A stretch of 48,947 nt of DNA, taken from positions 1-48,947 of the forward strand of contig DAIDHB010000385.1 of assembly GCA_027452145.1 (NCBI GenBank). Direction: 5' to 3'. This DNA is from Planctomycetales bacterium (lineage in GTDB: Bacteria; Planctomycetota; Planctomycetia; Isosphaerales; Isosphaeraceae). Within the stretch, counting starts at the first letter, position 1. Every line of letters starts with the position of its first letter. Of the stretch, positions 41,047-48,947 are shown one piece after another. Position numbers and translations under genes: made by a program. The notes under the pieces were generated by a model, which saw only the letters and a program-made list of their open reading frames with translations, did no database searches and was not told where the DNA came from.

Positions 41047-41082
41047 ACAACAACACGGCCCCCTCTCGCGCGGTGTTGTTGT
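41047..41082 (-). promoter_or_regulatory. Hairpin in the rep leader (possible attenuator)
   Basis: Perfect 10-bp arms ACAACAACAC (41047-41056) and GTGTTGTTGT (41073-41082) around a 16-nt loop. On the minus strand, the rep mRNA leader, the stem is followed by TGTTTTT, so it could terminate transcription before rep. On the plus strand it is followed by CTTTTTCTTCTTC, so it could also end transcription coming the other way. Confidence 0.6.
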
Positions 41083-41165
41083 CTTTTTCTTCTTCAACAA
41101 GAGTCTATAACAAATTCTCCGCGCCGCAAGGGGTTAGAAAATAATAACTTACAGACCCTAACTAT
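41083..41165. other. AT-rich segment of the origin (candidate unwinding element)
   Basis: About 80 bases with T-runs and AATAATAACTTA-type sequence, clearly poorer in GC than everything around, placed between the iterons and the initiator gene. This is where a plasmid unwinding element normally lies. No exact DnaA box was seen. Confidence 0.5.
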
Positions 41166-41706
41166 GTCCCGTTAATCGGTAGTGCCATGCTCGGTTTATC
41201 GTGGGTGCACCCCCGAAGTATGTCCGGACTATCGTGCGAAGTATGCGCGGTTAATCGCTAAAACGCCGTCGTTCCATGCTCGGTCCATCGTGGGGAACGC
41301 GTGTTTACTGCGGTCGGACTATCGCTAGTGAACGGACGCGACGAGGCGACCCCGGCGGCAGGGTATGTCCGGTTAATCGGTAGTGCACAGAGAATCAGGA
41401 GTGGCCGTCGGAGGGTCGCGCGGCGGTCGGTCGCGACTGCCGAGGGGCCGAGAAGGTGGGCGGGACGGGCCAGGTATGTCCGGTTAATCGGTACGCCGCG
41501 GCGGAGTCCGCGGGGCTGGGCCGGGCGGCGAGTATGTCCGGTTAATCGGTACGTCGACCGGGTGGCCGGCCTCGTCCAACTGGCCCTGGGCGGGGAAGTA
41601 TGTCCGGTTAATCGGTAGTCGGGCCGTCCGACCGTGCGGGCCGCGGCGGGTGTCGGGTTTGGGGCAAGGGTGGTGGCTCGCCGGAGGTATGCTCGGGATA
41701 TCGTTA
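41163..41706 (+). repeat. Iteron array of a plasmid replication origin
   Basis: Eleven copies of a 19-bp repeat, consensus TATGTCCGGTTAATCGGTA. They start at about 41163, 41186, 41219, 41242, 41275, 41309, 41364, 41475, 41533, 41599 and 41688. Those at 41364, 41475, 41533 and 41599 are identical; 41163 differs by one base. A second variant (ATGCTCGG...ATCGTGG) alternates at 41186 and 41275. The first copies are spaced 23, 33, 23, 33, 34 and 55 bases, giving a 56-bp higher-order unit. The core CCGGTTAATCGG is nearly palindromic. The position upstream of the rep gene fits an iteron-controlled origin. Confidence 0.85.
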
Positions 41707-41819
41707 GTGTACCGGTGCTCGGGCCGGAGGGGCGAGGCGAGGCGTTGCCGGAAATCGACGGCGTTCGGATCTCCGACGCTGCCGCGGGGCGGCCGTCGAG
41801 GGAGTCGGATCTCTGACGG

Positions 41820-41848
41820 TTGATGTTTGAGGGGGTGAACCGTAAGCT
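41820..41848 (+). promoter_or_regulatory. Possible promoter of the TPR gene
   Basis: TTGATG (41820-41825), 17 bases, TAAGCT (41843-41848), 91 bases before the ATG. The -10 is weak. The rest of 41707-41938 shows no gene. Confidence 0.35.
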
Positions 41849-41938
41849 AGAAGGCAAGCGATCCGAGGGACTGGGCGAGATGAGGCTGGAGAGTACGTCG
41901 GCACCAGGCAACGCGCATCCGGAGAGAGGCATCGGGTA

Positions 41939-44900
41939 ATGGGGACCAAGACCGTCTGGCGGGTGACGATCCTGTTCGCCGGGCTGACGCTGCTGATCGT
42001 CGGGGGGTATTTCCTCTGGGTGTGGCAGGTGGGCAGGATGTCGCACGGAGTCCTGGCGCAGGCCGAGCGGGCCGAGGGCGAGGGGGACTACGAGCGTGCG
42101 GTCAAGCTGTACGGCGAGCACCTGATGGTCATGCCGGACGACGTCGACGTGCGGATGAAGCTGGCCGAGGCGATGCTGAAGCAGGACACGTCGAACCGGT
42201 CGCGGCGCTCGGCCCTGGAGATCTTCGACGGGATCATCAACCAGTACCCGTCGCGCAAGGACGTGCGTCGGCGCGCGGCGGAGGTGGCCGTCGACATGGG
42301 CGGCGGCATGTTCGAGAAGGCCCGCGCGTACCTGAAGATCCTGCTGAGGGACTCCGGGCAGGACGGGCATCTCGAGTACCTGATGGGCCGGTGCTACGAG
42401 GCGGACAACGAGCCGGCCCCCGCGGCGGAGGCCTACGCGTCGGCGATCGCGCACGCGGCCCCGGAGCGGATCGACGCGGCGACGCGGCGTGCGCTGCTGC
42501 TGCGCGGCGAGCTGAAGCGGGGCGCCGAGGCGGACAAGGTGGTCGAGGCGATGGTCCGGGACGCGGCGGGCGACTACCGCGCGTACCTGGGCCGGGGCAT
42601 GTATCGCGAACGCTTCGGGCTGCCGGGCTCCGAGGACGACTTCCGCAAGGCGATGGACCTCCAGCCGGACCGGCCGGAGGTCTACTTGCAGATGGCCTTC
42701 GTGGCCGAGAAGAAGGGCAAGGTCGACGACGCCCGCCAGGTGCTGGACCGGGGGCTGGCCGCGGTGCCCAAGGCCGTCGAGCTCTATCTGGGCCTCGCGG
42801 CGCTCGAGCAGCGGGCCGGCCGCGAGGACCGCGCGATCGATGCGCTGGACCTCGGCCTGAAGGCCCTCCCCGACGACCTGGAGCTGCTGGCCCAGGCCGC
42901 CATCCGCCTGGCCGAGCGGGGTGATACCGGCCGGTTGCTCACGCGGGTCGCCGACCTCGAGCGGATCGGCGCGGCCCGGCCCTTCACCCAGTATCTGCGG
43001 GGCTACTACTTCTTCAACACGCACGAGTTCGACAAGGCTCGGAGGGTCCTGACCCCCCTGCTGCCGGATGTCGCGGCCAACCCCCAGCTCAGGTCGCGGA
43101 TCAACCTGCTGCTGGCCCAGGTCTACGCCGAGCTGAGCGAGCCCGAGCTCCAGCGCGAGGCGTTGACCGTCGCCCAGAGCGTCGACCCCAACAACGTGAC
43201 GGTCCGCCTGAAATACATCCGGGGCCTGATCGACCGCGGCGACCTCGACCAGGCGATCGAGGAATACCGTGGCCTCGAGGCCCGGTACGCGGGCGTGGTC
43301 CGACTGCCCCTGGCCGAGCTGCTGATCTTCCAGGCCCTCCGGCTGCCCCCCGAGCGGCGGAACTGGGCCGAGCCCGAGCGGCTGATCGCCCAGGCCGCCG
43401 CCGAGGCGCCCGGCGCGGTCGAGCCCGCGCTGCTGCACGCCCGGCTCCTGGCGGCGCAGAACCAGCAGGCCAAGGCCCTCGACGAGCTCGAGACGGCGCG
43501 GGGCCGCTTCCCGACGAATCCCGGCCCCTGGATCGACCAGGCGGACATGCTCGTCCGGCTGGGCCGGTTCGACGAGGCCCAGCGGGTGCTCGACGCGGCG
43601 CGGGAGCGGCTCGGCGATCGGGTCGACCTGCGGCTCGCCCGCCAGCGCCTGGTCGTCGCCCGCGGCGATTCCCGGGTGGTCCCGGCCCTCGGCGAGCTGG
43701 CCGCGGGCATCGATGCCTTCTCGCGCGAGGACCGCCGCAGGCTGCTGACCAGCCTGGCCGCCGAGCTGGCCCGGCATCAGGACCTCCCCGGTGCCATCCG
43801 GCTCTACACGAAGCTCGTCGAGCTCGAGCCCGAGAGCCTCCAGCCCAAGCTCCAGCTCTTCGACATGGCCCTGCGGTCCAAGGACCGCCGGTTGGCCGAG
43901 GCCCAGCTCGCCGCCATCGGCAAGCTCGAGGAGCAGTTCGGCCGGTATTGCCGCGCCACCTACCTCCTCTGGCAGGCGGCCGAGGCGGCCGACGCGGCCG
44001 ACGCGGCCGGGCTCCGCCGCGACGCGCGCAAGCTGCTCGACGACCTTCAGGCGCGCCGACCCGACTGGCCCAAGGTGCAGCTCGCGCTGGCCGCGCTGGC
44101 CGAGCAGGAGATGGAGTCCCCCGCGCTCGGCGACTCCCAGAAGCGCGAGAGCCTCCTGGCCGCCATCGCCGCCTACCGCCGCGCCCTCGACCTGGGCCTC
44201 CGCGACCCGGCCGTCGTCCGCCGCGTCGTCGCCCTGCTGTTCCGCGCCGGCCGCGGCAGCGAGGCCCTGGACGTCTACGGCCAGATCCCCTCCGCCGTCC
44301 AGCTCTCCGGCAGCATGAGCCAGGAGGCCGTGCGGCTCGCACTGGCCAATCGCGACTACCGCCAGGCCGAGGAGATCGCGCGCAAGGCCGTCGAGGCCAA
44401 TCCCGGCGACTTCCAGGCCCGCGTCTGGCTCGCCCAGGTCCTGTTCGAGGAGCGCCAGATCGACCAGGCCGAGGCCGAGCTCCGCAAGGCCGTCGACGCG
44501 GCCAAGGCCGACCCCGAGCGCTGGCTGACACTCATGCGCTTCGACGTCCTGAACCGCCGGATGGAGAAGGCCGAGCAGGTCGTGCAGGAGGCCGAGGCGA
44601 GCCTGGCCGGGTCGCCGCTCGACCTGGCGCGGCTCTGCCAGTCCCTGGGCGCCGCCTATGCGGTCACGGACCCCGACCTCGCCCGCCCGTGGTTCGACCG
44701 CGCCCGCGGCTGGTTCGACAAGGCGAGGGCCGCCAGCAAGGACCCCAGCGACCTGGCGATCAACCGCCGCTTCGCCGAGTTCCTCCTCCAGGCCGGGCAG
44801 AGCGACGAGGCCGAGGGCCACCTCAAGGAGATCCTCGCGCGGGCCGCCGGCAAGTCCCCCGACGACGCCGCCTGGGCCCGCCGCAATCTGGCCCGGATCT

Positions 44901-46246
44901 ACGCCCTCTCGCTGCCGCCGCGCATCGCCGAGGCCCTGGCCCTCTTTGCCGACCAGAAGGGGCGCGCCGGCGCCGAGGCGGACGACCTCCGCATCCTCGC
45001 CCTGGTCCACGAGGCCCAGCGCACCGTCGAGGGCCGGCGCCAGGCCATCGACGACCTCCAGGCCCTCATCGCCCGCGAGGCCGCCCAGCCCGACGACCGC
45101 CGGCGCCTCGCCCTGCTCCTCGAGGCCAACGGCGACTGGCCCCGCTCCCGCGAGCAGTTCCGCGAACTGATCCTCCGCACCGAGGGCGTCCGCGACCCCG
45201 CCGGCCTCAACCAGCGGGTCGGCTACCTCTACATGTTCGCCGAGCGGCTCGTCCGGCATCACCAGCCGGGCGACGACGCCGACCTCGCCGAGGCCCGGCA
45301 GCTCGTCGCCAAGTTCCGCTCGCTCAACCAGGACCCGCTCCCCGCGACCATCCTCGAGGCCCGCATCGACAAGGCCGCGGGCAAGGTTGACGCCGCCGTC
45401 GCGCGGCTCCGCGATCTCTCCGGCCGCCCCGGCTTCCCCGCCCAGGCCCGGCTCACCCTCGCCAACGAGGCCGAGCAGATGGGGCGCCTCGACGTCGCCG
45501 AGGCCATCTATCGCGCCGTCGCCGACACGCCGCCCATCGAAAACCGCTACCAGCTCGCCCTGTTCCTCGCCCGACACGGGCGCCTCCCGGAGGCGCTCGA
45601 CCTCTGCAAGGCCCTCCTCACCGACCCGGCCACCCGGGACCGCGGGATCGTCTGGGCCGCCCAGATCGTCGGCGACCCCGCCATCCCCCTCGACAAGGCC
45701 CAGGCCGCTCGCGTCGTCGCCTGGGTCGAGGAGGGCCTCTCCGAGAAGCCCCGATTCCTCGTCTATCTCCTCGCCCTGGGCAACCTCTGCGAGCGGATGG
45801 GCGAGTATTCCCGCGCCGAGGAGCTCTACCGCGCCGCCCTCAAGCTCAACGACCGCGACGGCATCGCCGCCAACAACCTCGCCTGGCTCATCACCCTCCA
45901 GCACGGCAAGGAGAAGCCGGCCGGCGAGCTCGCCGAGGCCCTCGACCTGATCAACAACGCCATCCGCATCCGCGGCCCCATCCCCGAGTATCTCGACACC
46001 CGCGGCGTCATCTACCTCTCCGCCGGCGACGGGCCCCGTGCCATCGCCGACCTCGAGGCCGCCGCCCAGGCCGCGCCCAACGGCGCCAAGTACTTCCACC
46101 TCGCCCGGGCCTACCTCAAGGCCAACGACAAGGAGAGGGCCCGCAAGAGCCTCGAGGACGGCAAGACCCGCGGCCTGCCCGGCGGCCTCCATCCCCTTGA
46201 GGCGGCCTCCTACAAGCAGGTCGCCACCGAGCTCGGCATGCGCTGA
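41939..46246 (+). CDS. Large membrane-anchored tetratricopeptide-repeat protein
   Basis: 1435 residues from ATG 41939 behind GAGAGG. A single N-terminal membrane segment (about 8-30, VTILFAGLTLLIVGGYFLWV) anchors a long helical protein made of TPR units throughout, for example AERAEGEGDYERAVKLYGEH near 43-62 and a canonical pair near the C-terminus (MGEYSRAEELYRAALKLNDR, AANNLAWL). There is no catalytic motif. Such proteins usually scaffold complexes in the periplasm, for example in polysaccharide or S-layer export. Codon choice changes along the gene: the 5' third favours G-ending codons (ctg, gcg, cgg), the 3' half C-ending ones (ctc, gcc, cgc). The convergent neighbour is rfbA, but no functional link is proven. 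Confidence 0.8.
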   Translation: MGTKTVWRVTILFAGLTLLIVGGYFLWVWQVGRMSHGVLAQAERAEGEGDYERAVKLYGEHLMVMPDDVDVRMKLAEAMLKQDTSNRSRRSALEIFDGIINQYPSRKDVRRRAAEVAVDMGGGMFEKARAYLKILLRDSGQDGHLEYLMGRCYEADNEPAPAAEAYASAIAHAAPERIDAATRRALLLRGELKRGAEADKVVEAMVRDAAGDYRAYLGRGMYRERFGLPGSEDDFRKAMDLQPDRPEVYLQMAFVAEKKGKVDDARQVLDRGLAAVPKAVELYLGLAALEQRAGREDRAIDALDLGLKALPDDLELLAQAAIRLAERGDTGRLLTRVADLERIGAARPFTQYLRGYYFFNTHEFDKARRVLTPLLPDVAANPQLRSRINLLLAQVYAELSEPELQREALTVAQSVDPNNVTVRLKYIRGLIDRGDLDQAIEEYRGLEARYAGVVRLPLAELLIFQALRLPPERRNWAEPERLIAQAAAEAPGAVEPALLHARLLAAQNQQAKALDELETARGRFPTNPGPWIDQADMLVRLGRFDEAQRVLDAARERLGDRVDLRLARQRLVVARGDSRVVPALGELAAGIDAFSREDRRRLLTSLAAELARHQDLPGAIRLYTKLVELEPESLQPKLQLFDMALRSKDRRLAEAQLAAIGKLEEQFGRYCRATYLLWQAAEAADAADAAGLRRDARKLLDDLQARRPDWPKVQLALAALAEQEMESPALGDSQKRESLLAAIAAYRRALDLGLRDPAVVRRVVALLFRAGRGSEALDVYGQIPSAVQLSGSMSQEAVRLALANRDYRQAEEIARKAVEANPGDFQARVWLAQVLFEERQIDQAEAELRKAVDAAKADPERWLTLMRFDVLNRRMEKAEQVVQEAEASLAGSPLDLARLCQSLGAAYAVTDPDLARPWFDRARGWFDKARAASKDPSDLAINRRFAEFLLQAGQSDEAEGHLKEILARAAGKSPDDAAWARRNLARIYALSLPPRIAEALALFADQKGRAGAEADDLRILALVHEAQRTVEGRRQAIDDLQALIAREAAQPDDRRRLALLLEANGDWPRSREQFRELILRTEGVRDPAGLNQRVGYLYMFAERLVRHHQPGDDADLAEARQLVAKFRSLNQDPLPATILEARIDKAAGKVDAAVARLRDLSGRPGFPAQARLTLANEAEQMGRLDVAEAIYRAVADTPPIENRYQLALFLARHGRLPEALDLCKALLTDPATRDRGIVWAAQIVGDPAIPLDKAQAARVVAWVEEGLSEKPRFLVYLLALGNLCERMGEYSRAEELYRAALKLNDRDGIAANNLAWLITLQHGKEKPAGELAEALDLINNAIRIRGPIPEYLDTRGVIYLSAGDGPRAIADLEAAAQAAPNGAKYFHLARAYLKANDKERARKSLEDGKTRGLPGGLHPLEAASYKQVATELGMR

Positions 46247-46334
46247 GCGCCCGGCCCGGCAGGGCAGGGCGTTCGGGCCGCGCAGGGTGGGCATCCCCAT
46301 CCTGGAAGGCCGCGACGAGCAGGGCGAGGCCCGC

Positions 46335-47219
46335 TCACGCCCCGGCCGAGAACTCGGCCGCGATCTGCCTGAGGTACGCGCCGTACTCGTTGGGGATCCG
46401 CTCAGCCAGCCGCACCACCTGCTCGGCGTCGATGAATCCCATGCGCAGCGCCACTTCCTCGACGCAAGCGACCTTCAGCCCCTGCCGCGACTCGATCGCC
46501 TCGACGTAGTTGGCCGCCTGGATCAGGGACTCGGTCGTCCCCGTGTCCAGCCAGGCGAAACCCCGGCTGAACAGCTCGACGTGCAGCTCGCCACGCTCCA
46601 GGTAGGCGCGGTTCACGTCGGTGATCTCCAGCTCGCCCCGCGGCGAGGGCCTGAGCTCCCGGGCGATCTCGACGACGCGGTTATCGTAGAAGTACAGCCC
46701 GGTCACCGCGTGGTGCGACCGCGGCCGCGCCGGCTTCTCCTCGATCGAGAGCACCTTCCCCGACGGATTGAATTCGACGACGCCGTAGCGCTCCGGATCC
46801 TTGACCGGGTAGGCGAAGACCGTCGCGCCGGACTCGCGGCCCCGGGCGCGCTGGAGCATCCCCTGGAACCCCTGGCCGTAGAAGATGTTGTCGCCCAGGA
46901 TCAGCGCCACCGGGTCGCCGCCGACGAACGACTCGCCGATCAAAAACGCCTGCGCCAGCCCGCCGGGATGCGGCTGCACGGCGTACCGGATCGACAGGCC
47001 GAACTGGCCGCCGTCGCCCAGCAGCCGCTCGAAGCCGCCGATGTCCTGGGGCGTCGAGATCAGGAGGACCTCGCGGATCCCGGCGAGCATCAGCGTCGAC
47101 AGCGGGTAGTAGATCATCGGCTTGTCGTACACCGGCAGGAGCTGCTTGCTCACCGCGCGGGTGAGCGGATACAACCTCGTCCCCGACCCGCCCGCCAGGA
47201 TGATGCCCTTGCGAAACAT
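46335..47219 (-). CDS. rfbA: Glucose-1-phosphate thymidylyltransferase
   Basis: 294 residues, the normal length of RfbA/RmlA. The nucleotide-binding signature GIILAGGSGTRLYPLT (5-20) and SKQLLPVYDKPMIYYPL (24-40) are textbook, as are LGDNIFYG, YGVVEF and the ending with TEYGAYL-like PNEYGAYLRQI. The enzyme makes dTDP-glucose from glucose-1-phosphate and dTTP, the first step towards dTDP-rhamnose and other deoxysugars. RfbB, C and D are not in the window. The ATG at 47219 has AAGGTGG upstream. It diverges from the FHA gene. Confidence 0.95.
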   Translation of the reverse strand: MFRKGIILAGGSGTRLYPLTRAVSKQLLPVYDKPMIYYPLSTLMLAGIREVLLISTPQDIGGFERLLGDGGQFGLSIRYAVQPHPGGLAQAFLIGESFVGGDPVALILGDNIFYGQGFQGMLQRARGRESGATVFAYPVKDPERYGVVEFNPSGKVLSIEEKPARPRSHHAVTGLYFYDNRVVEIARELRPSPRGELEITDVNRAYLERGELHVELFSRGFAWLDTGTTESLIQAANYVEAIESRQGLKVACVEEVALRMGFIDAEQVVRLAERIPNEYGAYLRQIAAEFSAGA

Positions 47220-47551
47220 GGTGGTCCACCTTCGACCTGCGTGCCCGGGCCGGCGGCGCGCGGCGCGCCGGCCCACGTCGATTCCCTCCGGACCCGAATC
47301 CGATCGGATCCCTCCGTGCCCGCGGGATTGTACCGCCGGGCCGCGATGCCCCACAATGCCCGGATTCCGCGACAATCGCGGTGGACGCGGCCGGATTTCC
47401 CCCCGATAATGGGACGGGGCGATCCGCGGGCCGCGAGTCCGATCGGCGGCGATCCTCGCCCGGCTCGCCGGGCCCGCTCGTGAATCCGGATCGGCGACTC
47501 CCCGGCGCTCCTCCCTGGAGAGGCGGCGGATCGATCCCTCGGACGGGGGCG
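47220..47551. other. 332-bp divergent control region of rfbA and the FHA gene
   Basis: Contains a plus-strand promoter (47382-47410) and a small CCGCG / CGCGG inverted repeat around 47367-47381. No minus-strand promoter for rfbA was convincing. No small gene was recognised. Confidence 0.45.
47382..47410 (+). promoter_or_regulatory. Sigma-70-like promoter of the FHA gene
   Basis: TGGACG (47382-47387), 17 bases, GATAAT (47405-47410). It has the same form as the promoter at 16557-16585. The leader to the ATG at 47552 is about 135 nt. Confidence 0.5.
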
Positions 47552-48947
47552 ATGGACACCTCAAAGGCCGCCGGCGGCACCGGATCGCGGCCCACCCTTC
47601 CCGACGGCGGCCCCGCCGCGCCAACCATGAAATCCTTCCTCAACGCCTGTGGTCTCCGCGAGCCGTTGCGGATCGTCGTCGACGGCCCCAGGGGCGCCGG
47701 GCCGCGCACCCTCCCGCAGCCATTCGCCGTCATCGGCCGCGACAACCGCGCCGACCTGATGCTCGACGACGATCGCGTCAGCCGGCGGCACGTCTACCTC
47801 CAGGCGGTCGCCGGGCACGTGTTCTGGCTCGATCTCGAGACCCGCACCGGCACCTGCGACGAGACGGGCACCCGGAAATCCGGCTGGCTGACCGCCAGCG
47901 GACTGCTCGAGATCGGCCCCTTCGTCATCCGTCGCGCGCCCGGTCCCGACCCGGCGCTCGAGCCCTCGAACCGCCCGGGCGAGTCCCCGCTGGCCGTCCG
48001 CGCCTTCAGCCGCGAGCCGCTGCCCGAGGTCGCCCTGGAGTTCCTCAACGGCCCGTCGCAGGCGACCGTCTGGCCGATGAACCGGGTGATGTCGCTGATC
48101 GGCTCGGCGCAGGGGTGCAAGTTCCGCCTCACCGACCCCAGCGTCTCGCCCTTCCACGCCAGCCTGCTCCGCACCGCGGAGGGCCTCTGGGTCGTCGACC
48201 TGCGGGGCGGGCGAAGCATCACCGTCAACGGCGAGCCTGTTCGCTTCCAGCCCCTGGCCAACGGCGACGTGCTCGGCATCGGCCGCTATCGCATCCAGAT
48301 CCGCTGCCGCGAGTCCCGCGAGGCCGCGGCCCGGCTCCCCGCCCGCCGGGCCGCTGGCGACCTCGCTCGCCGCCCCACTGCCCCCACGCCGGCCCTCACC
48401 GGCTCCTCGCCTGCCTTCGCCGGCCCGCTCCTGCCGATGCCCGCCATGCCGATGCCTCCGGTCCCCATGCCCGTCGTCGCCTCGGTCACCGGCGTCGAGA
48501 TGGTCCACTCCGATGCCGCGCCCGGCCGGTTCCAGCCCGAGGTCAGCGAGTCGGTGCTCGTGCCCCTGGTCAACCAGTTCAGCATGATGCAGCAGCAGAT
48601 GTTCGACCAGTTCCAGCAGGCGATGGGCATGATGCTCCAGATGTTCGGCACGATGCACCGCGAGCAGATGGACGTCATCCGCGAGGAGCTCGACCGCCTC
48701 CACGACCTGACCCGCGAGCTCCAGGAGCTGAAGGAGGAGCTGGCCCGGAACTCTCAGGGCGCCCCGCCATCGCCGGCCCCCGCGCCCGAGGCCGCGGCGC
48801 CCGGGGCCGCGACAGTCGCGCCGGCGCCGGCCGCTCGTCCTGCCGCCCCGGCCTTCGAGATCCCCATCCCTCCGCCGCGGCCCGCCGCCCCGTCGAGCCC
48901 GCCGCGCCCGGCCGAGCGGGCACCCGAGCCCGCCGCCGCCGCCCCCG
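47552..48947 (+). CDS. Two-FHA-domain protein with C-terminal coiled coil (runs off the window)
   Basis: An open frame from ATG 47552 (alternative ATG 47627, which starts MKSFLNACGL) continues without a stop to the window end, at least 465 codons. FHA domain 1 (about 55-125) has the canonical residues GRD (Gly62, Arg63) and SRRH (Ser77, His80). FHA domain 2 (about 175-250) keeps SPFH (Ser199, His202) and NG (Asn226) but has Ser185 where the phosphothreonine-binding Arg belongs, so it may not bind phosphopeptides. A Met/Gln-rich helix and coiled coil (about 330-405, with FSMMQQQMFDQFQQAMGMM) follows, then a Pro/Ala-rich low-complexity tail. Expected role: phosphothreonine-dependent assembly in Ser/Thr-kinase signalling. 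The rest of the gene is missing. Confidence 0.75.
   Translation, partial: MDTSKAAGGTGSRPTLPDGGPAAPTMKSFLNACGLREPLRIVVDGPRGAGPRTLPQPFAVIGRDNRADLMLDDDRVSRRHVYLQAVAGHVFWLDLETRTGTCDETGTRKSGWLTASGLLEIGPFVIRRAPGPDPALEPSNRPGESPLAVRAFSREPLPEVALEFLNGPSQATVWPMNRVMSLIGSAQGCKFRLTDPSVSPFHASLLRTAEGLWVVDLRGGRSITVNGEPVRFQPLANGDVLGIGRYRIQIRCRESREAAARLPARRAAGDLARRPTAPTPALTGSSPAFAGPLLPMPAMPMPPVPMPVVASVTGVEMVHSDAAPGRFQPEVSESVLVPLVNQFSMMQQQMFDQFQQAMGMMLQMFGTMHREQMDVIREELDRLHDLTRELQELKEELARNSQGAPPSPAPAPEAAAPGAATVAPAPAARPAAPAFEIPIPPPRPAAPSSPPRPAERAPEPAAAAP

Noticed and set aside
41163..41706. CRISPR array
   Set aside because: Repeats of 19 bp separated by irregular gaps of 4 to 92 bases, with degenerate copies and no cas genes. 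The rep gene alongside makes iterons the better reading.
41258..46300. Open frame of about 1680 codons on the minus strand across the TPR gene and iterons
   Set aside because: The plus strand has clear TPR repeats and a membrane anchor. The minus frame is Leu/Gly/Glu-rich shadow and would read through the origin repeats.

Overview
The window looks like part of a planctomycete replicon, most likely of the family Isosphaeraceae. Coding DNA is very GC-rich (roughly two thirds GC by eye). There is a sulfatase, a BlaI/M56 sensor pair, and an 11.3-kb gene for a giant secreted protein carrying an N-terminal LEPR-xLL-like motif (LEGLETRALMS), all typical of that group. No rRNA, tRNA, CRISPR array, transposase or prophage was seen. 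A ParA/RHH partition pair, a RepA-type initiator and an iteron array between 36.4 and 41.7 kb indicate that the sequence is a plasmid or secondary replicon, or carries an integrated one.

Layout. 0-2.2 kb: accessory and defence-like DNA. It holds the end of a probable AAA ATPase overlapping a Toprim-type protein, an orphan HigA antitoxin, and an AbrB antitoxin whose Doc toxin partner is cut off after 34 codons next to an unrelated gene remnant. 2.4-8.7 kb: a hybrid histidine kinase with damaged ATP-binding motifs, an M20 peptidase, a nitroreductase, a stress protein, a small conserved protein and a HAD phosphatase. 8.8-11.0 kb: an AbiEi/AbiEii-like two-gene toxin-antitoxin module behind a 39-bp nested palindrome; the antitoxin carries a possible PD-(D/E)xK nuclease domain. 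11.3-16.5 kb: a sulfatase, then a BlaI repressor overlapping an M56 sensor protease, with a promoter that coincides with two inverted repeats. 16.6-24.4 kb: a two-subunit ABC exporter, an isochorismatase-fold hydrolase, two small conserved proteins, an aldo/keto reductase with an altered catalytic tetrad, and a secreted amidohydrolase. 24.5-35.8 kb (minus strand): the 3780-residue secreted protein.

36.4-37.8 kb is non-coding and made of a degenerate 8-9 bp repeat (CCWWGG / GGGACC words). It runs straight into parA, which is followed by a ribbon-helix-helix gene; I propose that the array is the partition centromere. 39.4-41.7 kb holds the minus-strand initiator gene, a 5'-leader hairpin, an AT-rich stretch and eleven 19-bp iterons, six of them in a 23/33-bp alternating arrangement. 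41.9-48.9 kb: a 1435-residue membrane-anchored TPR protein, RfbA (dTDP-glucose synthesis) and a two-FHA-domain protein that runs off the window end.

The strongest candidates for something new are the octanucleotide satellite next to parA, with a perfect four-copy version of the same unit at 6.5 kb, and the nuclease-like AbiEi fusion. All function assignments come from reading motifs by eye; no database search was possible.
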